A DNA stretch of 64,000 bases from Methylothermaceae bacterium (GTDB lineage: Bacteria; Pseudomonadota; Gammaproteobacteria; Methylococcales; Methylothermaceae). The stretch spans positions 62,001 through 126,000 of the forward strand of contig JALSIB010000037.1 in NCBI GenBank assembly GCA_026981855.1, in the 5' to 3' direction. The position numbers and the translations under genes are program-made. This document shows, piece after piece, positions 58,291 through 64,000 of the stretch (position 1 is the first letter of the stretch; every line of letters starts with the position of its first letter). The notes under the pieces were generated by a model. That model saw only the letters and a program-made list of their open reading frames with translations. It was not told the DNA's origin and searched no databases.

Positions 58291-59199
58291 ATGGAAAAAC
58301 CTTATATTCTCCACATGCTCACTACTGAAAAGAACCTGAGCCCTTTCGATGTCAACATGGCCCAGGATGCTGGCTGGCAAGTTACCATGCCTTATGTCCA
58401 CGTAGATGCTGATGAAGTGAGGGCTCTCATCCAAGACGCGATCTTCTCCCGTGGACCCGCCGGCGTCAAGCGCACCGCCATCTTCATCGGCGGACGCGAT
58501 CCCGAAATGGCGATCAAAATGCTTATCTCCGCTCAGGAAGCCATGTTCCCTCCCTTTGAAATTCCGGTATTGGCGGATCCTTCCGGTGCTTTCACCACAG
58601 CCGCCGCCATGGTAGCCGCTGCGGAGAAGAAACTGGACGAGAAATTTTCTCTGCAATTGCCGGGAAGGAATATCCTGATTCTGGCGGGTACGGGCCCTGT
58701 CGGACAAATCGCCGCCGTTCTATGTGCCAAGGCAGGCGCCAGAGTAACCATTTTTGGCCGCAGACAGGAAAAAGCCCGCCGCGTTGCCGATCTTTGCAAT
58801 GTGTTTTTCGGTGAAGGCAAGCTTGACATTCGCGGCGAAGGCAACGATGCCCTGTCTGATCATCTACCAACCGCAGACGTGGTGTTTGCCACAGGAGCAG
58901 CCGGCATCCAGCTGCTCGACAAGGAACAAGTCGTCCTGGCCCGGCAACTCAAGATCGCTGTCGATGTCAATGCGGTTCCCCCATCAGGAATCGCCGGCAT
59001 CGATAATTTTGCCAATGGCACCCCCATCGAGGGCTCCCCTTCCGGAGCGGTTGGTATAGGGGCACTGGCTATCGGTAACCTTAAATATAAAACTCATCAC
59101 AGGTTGCTACGTCTGATGCGGGAAACCGATAAAGCGGTCTATCTCCATTACGACCAGGCTTTCACCACAGCCCGCGAAATCACCCTATCACCACGCTGA
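58291..59199 (+). CDS. Methylene-H4MPT dehydrogenase, MtdC-like (NADP-type)
   Basis: A 302-residue enzyme oxidising methylene-H4MPT to methenyl-H4MPT. The pterin-binding half matches MtdB (SPFDVNMA, AIFSRGPAGVKRTAIFIGGRD, ADPSGAFTTAAA). The cofactor half resembles MtdA instead: LAGTGPVG at 131-138, GRRQEK at the end of beta-2 (Arg157, Arg158) and ATGAAGIQLL. That Arg pair predicts NADP. The combination recalls MtdC. A sampled 60-base stretch (58381-58440) has 31 G+C, against 39 in 59341-59400 of the next gene. Confidence 0.85.
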   Translation: MEKPYILHMLTTEKNLSPFDVNMAQDAGWQVTMPYVHVDADEVRALIQDAIFSRGPAGVKRTAIFIGGRDPEMAIKMLISAQEAMFPPFEIPVLADPSGAFTTAAAMVAAAEKKLDEKFSLQLPGRNILILAGTGPVGQIAAVLCAKAGARVTIFGRRQEKARRVADLCNVFFGEGKLDIRGEGNDALSDHLPTADVVFATGAAGIQLLDKEQVVLARQLKIAVDVNAVPPSGIAGIDNFANGTPIEGSPSGAVGIGALAIGNLKYKTHHRLLRLMRETDKAVYLHYDQAFTTAREITLSPR

Positions 59200-59224
59200 T
59201 CACCTATACGAGGATATCTGCCCC

Positions 59225-60130
59225 ATGACCACCCGCTCAGTCCTTCACATGCTCAGTCCGCGCCCCCAGGTCAGTCCTTTCGACATCAACATGGCGGTGG
59301 ACGCGGGCTTCGACATGATCTTTCCCCACGCGAACGTGGAGCCCAATCAGGTCCACGGCCTGACCCAGGACATCATCTTTTCCCGCGGTCCGTCGGGGGT
59401 GAAAAAAACCGCCATCTTCATCGGTGGACGGGATATCGGGATCGCCCTGGACATGATGGAGACAATCCGGAAGGCCATGCAGCCCCCCTTCGAGGTCTCG
59501 GTCATCGCAGACCCATCCGGCGCGTTCACCACCGCCACCGCCCTGGTCGCCCTGGTGGAAAAACAGCTCAAGGAACATCACCACCTGGAATTGAAAGATA
59601 CCCGCGCCATCGTCTTCGGCGGCACAGGTCCTGTGGGAATATCGACGGCCGTGATCGCCTCGCTGGCCGGTGCCGACGTGACCATCGTCGACCACTTGAG
59701 CCTGGACACGGCGATGCAGATCGCCGAAGAATACAATCGGCGCTGCGGCTGCAATATCAAAGGCACTTTCGCCAGTTCAGGCGCGAGCAAGGCGTGGTTG
59801 GTCGCCAGAACCGACATCATTTTCAACTGCACCAAAGCCGGAATCCAGGTCTTGGACGAGGAGATCCTGGAAACGGCGAAAAAGCTCAAGGTGGTCGGGG
59901 ATGTCAACGCTGTCCCCCCCGCCGGTATCGAAGGGGTGAAATTCAAGGATTCGGGCGCACCGCTGCTCACCGCCCCCAACAGCCCGGGGGCCGTGAGCGT
60001 GGGTCCGCTGGCGGTCGGCAACATCAAGTACATGCTGCAAAACGCCATGCTGAAAGATCTGCTCCTGAAGGACAAACCCGTCTACTTCGACTTTCGGGAA
60101 GCCTTCACCCGGGCCCGCAAACTGGTCTGA
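59225..60130 (+). CDS. mtdB: Methylene-H4MPT dehydrogenase MtdB (NAD-type)
   Basis: A 301-residue paralogue that aligns without gaps to the preceding one through residue 160. The motif FGGTGPVG is at 131-138; Asp156 ends beta-2 (VTIVDHLS), typical of NAD-binding Rossmann folds. The EEYNRRCGC and TKAGIQVL segments fit MtdB. It acts in formaldehyde oxidation to formate through tetrahydromethanopterin. It follows the first copy after 25 bases. Confidence 0.92.
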   Translation: MTTRSVLHMLSPRPQVSPFDINMAVDAGFDMIFPHANVEPNQVHGLTQDIIFSRGPSGVKKTAIFIGGRDIGIALDMMETIRKAMQPPFEVSVIADPSGAFTTATALVALVEKQLKEHHHLELKDTRAIVFGGTGPVGISTAVIASLAGADVTIVDHLSLDTAMQIAEEYNRRCGCNIKGTFASSGASKAWLVARTDIIFNCTKAGIQVLDEEILETAKKLKVVGDVNAVPPAGIEGVKFKDSGAPLLTAPNSPGAVSVGPLAVGNIKYMLQNAMLKDLLLKDKPVYFDFREAFTRARKLV

Positions 60131-60136
60131 CGACCT

Positions 60137-60172
60137 CCCGAAAGCGCAGGGCTCGAGCCCTGCGCTTTCGGG
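60137..60172. terminator. 36-base perfect palindrome between convergent genes
   Basis: CCCGAAAGCGCAGGGCTC is followed at once by its exact reverse complement, making a palindrome with no unpaired loop. It lies between the mtdB and lnt stops, 6 and 2 bases away. Either transcript could fold it into a strong hairpin. There is no T-run, so it may act as a bidirectional terminator or RNA-stabilising hairpin. Confidence 0.7.
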
Positions 60173-60174
60173 CT

Positions 60175-61657
60175 TCATCCGTTCAAACGCCCCCGCAGCA
60201 GCGACCCCAACAGAATCGCGCCCACCAGCCCGATCAACGGCCAGTCACGCCAAAACACATAGGGCGTCACACCCCGCATGGGCAGGAAAGACGCAGTCAG
60301 CGAGGTGCGCACGAACAACGCCGCACTGGACACGATGCGGCCATCCGGCCCGATCACCGCCGTGACCCCGGTATTGGTCGCCCGCAGCAGATAGCGGCCG
60401 GTCTCGAGCGCCCGCATTCTGGCCATCTGCGCATGCTGATGGGGCGCTGCGGTATCGCCGAACCAGGCATCGTTGGTCACGTTGACGATGTAAGCCGCCT
60501 CGGGCATTCCCAACAATACGTCCCGGGAAAAGGTATCTTCATAACAAATCGTCGCCCGCAGTGGATAACCTGCCGCCACCAGCAAGGGTTGATCATCCAG
60601 CCCGGGCGTGAAGTCCCCCAGGGGAATTTCCAGCAGATCCAGCACGAACCCCAGCACGCTACGCAGGGGCAGATACTCGCCAAAAGGCAAAAGATGCCGC
60701 TTGTAATACTGACCGGGCATCTTTCCCAGACTGATCAGGGCATTGTAATAGCGCCCGTCGGGCTCCTTGACGGGTATCCCGAGCAGTAGATCGGTGCCCC
60801 GGGCGAGGGCTTCCCGCTGCAACGGCAAGAGCAGGCTGTCGCGGACCTGATGATAAAAGGCAGGTACCGCGGTTTCCGGCCAGACGATCAGATCCGCCCC
60901 CCAGTTGCGGCGCGTCATTTCCAGATAGGTGGCGAGGATCTGGCGGCGGGTTTCAGGGCGCCATTTCATCTCCTGGGGAATGTTGCCCTGTAACAACACC
61001 ACCTTGAGGGAGGGGCCTGCGGGGCCGGTCCATTCCACCGTCTTCAGAGCGGCCCCCAACGACCAAATCACAACGGCCAACCCCACCCAGACACCGGCCG
61101 AGCGCCGTTCCCGCCACACATGGGCCAGGATCGCGGCGGTGAGCACAATCAGCCATCCGGCGCCGTAACTTCCAAACAAGGGGACGAAACCCGCCAACGG
61201 GGTATCGGTCTGGCTGTAGCCGATCTGCAGCCAGGGAAAACCATTCAACACCCAACCCCGAAGCCCCTCCAGGGCGATCCAGATGGAGGGAGGCAGAAGA
61301 ACCCTTTGCCAGGAAGCCGCTCTCCGGTCCAGGGCCCTGCGCGTCAACCACCCGCCGATCGCCGGGAAAAACGCCCAGGTGGCGTTGAAAAGCAAGGTCA
61401 GCCCCGCCGCGACCACAGGCGTGGCGCCGCCATATTGGTGCATGCTGAGATAAATCCACCAGACCCCGCACAGAAACTGCCCCAACCCGAAAGCGTAACC
61501 AACCGCAAACGCCCTTCGGGGAGATTCCAGCTTCTGCCATGAATGGAACAACCATGCAAGGGACAAGGGGGCGAGCCACGCCTGTCCATAAGGGGCGAAA
61601 GCCAGGATCGACGCCGCTCCCGCCGAAAATGCCGCCGCCAGCGCGGCAGCGAAAGGG

Positions 61658-61668
<11 letters not shown>
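60175..61668 (-). CDS. lnt: Apolipoprotein N-acyltransferase
   Basis: A 497-residue inner-membrane enzyme adding the third acyl chain to lipoproteins. About seven helices span 1-200, followed by the nitrilase-fold domain with catalytic Glu (VWPETAVPAFYHQ), the expected Lys region (HLLPFGEYLPLR) and catalytic Cys (ATICYEDTFSRD). It overlaps the corC stop by 11 bases. Confidence 0.95.
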
Positions 61669-62505
<837 letters not shown>

Positions 62506-62509
<4 letters not shown>

Positions 62510-62964
62510 GATTGATTGTTTTCCTCGATCAGATAAGGATCCCGATATCCCAGTCCGGCCAGAATCCGGCGCTCCCGGGCTTCCATTCGCTCAGCTTCTT
62601 CAGAGGTCAAATGATCGTAACCGCGCAGGTGGAGCACGCCGTGGACAATCATGTGCGCCCAATGGGCCGCTTCCGGCTTCCCCTGCTCCGAGGCTTCTCT
62701 TCTGACCACCGGGGCACAGACCACCACGTCGCCCAGAAATCCCGGCGCGACCCCTTCAGGCGCTTCGAAAGGAAAACTCAAAACGTTGGTGGCTCCTTGG
62801 CGATGGCGATAACGAAGGTTGAGTTCGGCCATCTCCGCTTCATCCACCACACGCAGTGCCAGCTCCGCCTTCCGCCCTTCCAGAGCGGCCTCCGCCCACC
62901 GGACGAGCGAATCCCTGGCGGGGCAGGGGCCGTCGGATGCAAATTGAATATCGATGGCAGCCAT
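62506..62964 (-). CDS. ybeY: Endoribonuclease YbeY
   Basis: A 152-residue zinc RNase for rRNA maturation and quality control. The zinc motif HxxxHxxxxxH is present as IVHGVLHLRGYDH, with RHRQGATNVLSFPFE before it. The ATG at 62964 fits family starts (MAAIDIQ); an ATG at 62979 is possible but would crowd the ribosome site. It overlaps or abuts the phoH end. Confidence 0.94.
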
Positions 62965-62968
62965 CGCC

Positions 62969-63964
62969 TCAGGCTCCATCGCCTCCCTTCTGCCGCCGTT
63001 CGTGAGCCTCGTAAGCCGAAACGATACGCTGCACCAGGGGATGACGGACCACATCCCGGGCATCGAAGTAAGTGAAACTGATGCCCTCCACCCCTTTCAA
63101 CACCTCGAGGACGTGCTTGAGCCCGGAAGGCCGGTCCCTGGGCAGGTCGACCTGGGTCACGTCTCCCGTGACCACGGCGGTCGACCCAAAGCCCACCCGG
63201 GTCAGAAACATCTTGATCTGTTCGGTGGTGGTGTTTTGCGCCTCATCCAGGATGATGAAAGAATCGTTGAGGGTACGGCCGCGCATGAACGCCAACGGCG
63301 CGACTTCGATGACATTACGTTCCATCAGCTTGCTCACCCGCTCGAACCCCAGCATCTCGAACAGGGCGTCGTACAAGGGCCGGAGATAGGGATCGACCTT
63401 CTGCGCCAGATCCCCGGGCAGAAATCCCAGGCGCTCGCCGGCTTCCACCGCCGGCCGGGTGAGAATCAGCCGCTTGACCGCCTCTTCCTCCAATGCCGCC
63501 ACCGCGCAGGCGACCGCCAGATAAGTCTTGCCGGTGCCAGCCGGACCGATACCGAAATTGATGTCGTGGCTGAGGATATTCTTGAGGTAGCGCTGCTGAT
63601 TGGTGCCGCGGGCCTTGATGACGGCCTTGCGGGTACGGATGGTGACCGGCGCGTCGGAATCGTCGTCCTCCGCCAGCAAGGCATCCATGCTGGCATCCTG
63701 CAAGGACAGATGCACATGTTCGGGGGTGATGGTTTCCGAGGTGGTGGCTTGGAAAAGATGATGCAGCAGACGGGAGGCGGCTTCCGCCGGCCGGCTCGAT
63801 CCCATGATTCGAAAACGGTTGCCCCGATTGGCGATTTCCACCCCGAGACGCCTTTCGATCTGCTTCAGGTTTTCGTCATATTGCCCGCAGAGATTCGCCA
63901 GTCTGCCATTGTCCGCAGGCTCCAGAACAAGTTGGAGCGTGGTGGATGAATGTTGATCTATCAA
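62969..63964 (-). CDS. ybeZ: PhoH-like ATPase YbeZ
   Basis: A 331-residue PhoH family protein. The P-loop is [20 protein letters not shown] near residue 135, and Walker B is [11 protein letters not shown]. The N-terminal KH-like part (about 30-80) suits RNA binding. It commonly partners with YbeY in RNA metabolism. The gene upstream, often miaB, would lie beyond the window. Confidence 0.95.
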   Translation of the reverse strand: MIDQHSSTTLQLVLEPADNGRLANLCGQYDENLKQIERRLGVEIANRGNRFRIMGSSRPAEAASRLLHHLFQATTSETITPEHVHLSLQDASMDALLAEDDDSDAPVTIRTRKAVIKARGTNQQRYLKNILSHDINFGIGPAGTGKTYLAVACAVAALEEEAVKRLILTRPAVEAGERLGFLPGDLAQKVDPYLRPLYDALFEMLGFERVSKLMERNVIEVAPLAFMRGRTLNDSFIILDEAQNTTTEQIKMFLTRVGFGSTAVVTGDVTQVDLPRDRPSGLKHVLEVLKGVEGISFTYFDARDVVRHPLVQRIVSAYEAHERRQKGGDGA

Positions 63965-64000
63965 TGAATGGAATGTAAGCCCGACGGGGCTGGTTGAACA

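Overview
The window reads as a moderately GC-rich gammaproteobacterial chromosome. The housekeeping order (gyrA-serC-serA-pheA-hisC-tyrA-aroA-cmk-rpsA-ihfB; leuC-leuD-leuB-asd-fimV; mtnA/mtaD-ubiG-mupP-yciK; phoH-ybeY-corC-lnt) resembles pseudomonads. Two adjacent bacterial methylene-tetrahydromethanopterin dehydrogenases (58-60 kb) show that the host uses the H4MPT C1 pathway. The best guess is a methanotroph or methylotroph of the Methylococcales type. No methane or methanol oxidation gene lies in the window, so that lifestyle is an inference.

Layout. 1-13.3 kb is a minus-strand flagellar locus in transcription order fliL-M-N-O-P-Q-R-flhB-flhA-flhF-flhG-fliA-cheY-motC-motD-DUF2802, met at the left edge by the tail of an FlhB-like gene. 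It encodes the export gate, the switch, the polar placement proteins, sigma-28 and a stator pair. The chemotaxis genes usually found between cheY and motC in pseudomonads are missing, and this CheY has Ala where CheY normally has its switch Thr. 13.4-17 kb holds a receiver-Hpt protein and FimV. 17-35 kb is biosynthesis and core genes: leucine, asd, adk, serS, ihfB, rpsA, cmk, the aromatic and serine genes, gyrA. 35-41 kb has orn, an M48 protease, rsgA, recR, ybaB, dnaX and the SRP RNA. 41-49 kb has a diguanylate cyclase, sufT, the yciK-mupP-ubiG-mtaD operon, mtnA, trmL and an unknown membrane protein. 49-54 kb has glgP, tRNA-Arg, tRNA-Asn and two membrane proteases. 54-60 kb is more accessory: a POT transporter, MEKHLA and DUF523 proteins, two small envelope genes, a RibD-like reductase and the two H4MPT dehydrogenases. 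60-64 kb is lnt-corC-ybeY-phoH.

Points of most interest: (1) two copies of a roughly 115-130 bp element whose outer flanks lie in the same orientation while the core between its inverted-repeat arms is flipped, one copy supplying the C-terminus of a signalling protein; (2) tandem H4MPT dehydrogenases, one with an MtdA-like NADP-type Rossmann region and one with an NAD-type Asp, next to a divergent RibD-like reductase; (3) the reduced chemotaxis locus with an atypical CheY; (4) a 19-codon ORF with a strong Shine-Dalgarno sequence overlapping the flhA start codon. No CRISPR array, prophage, transposase or complete insertion sequence was seen, and no stretch over 300 bases lacks a gene or described element.
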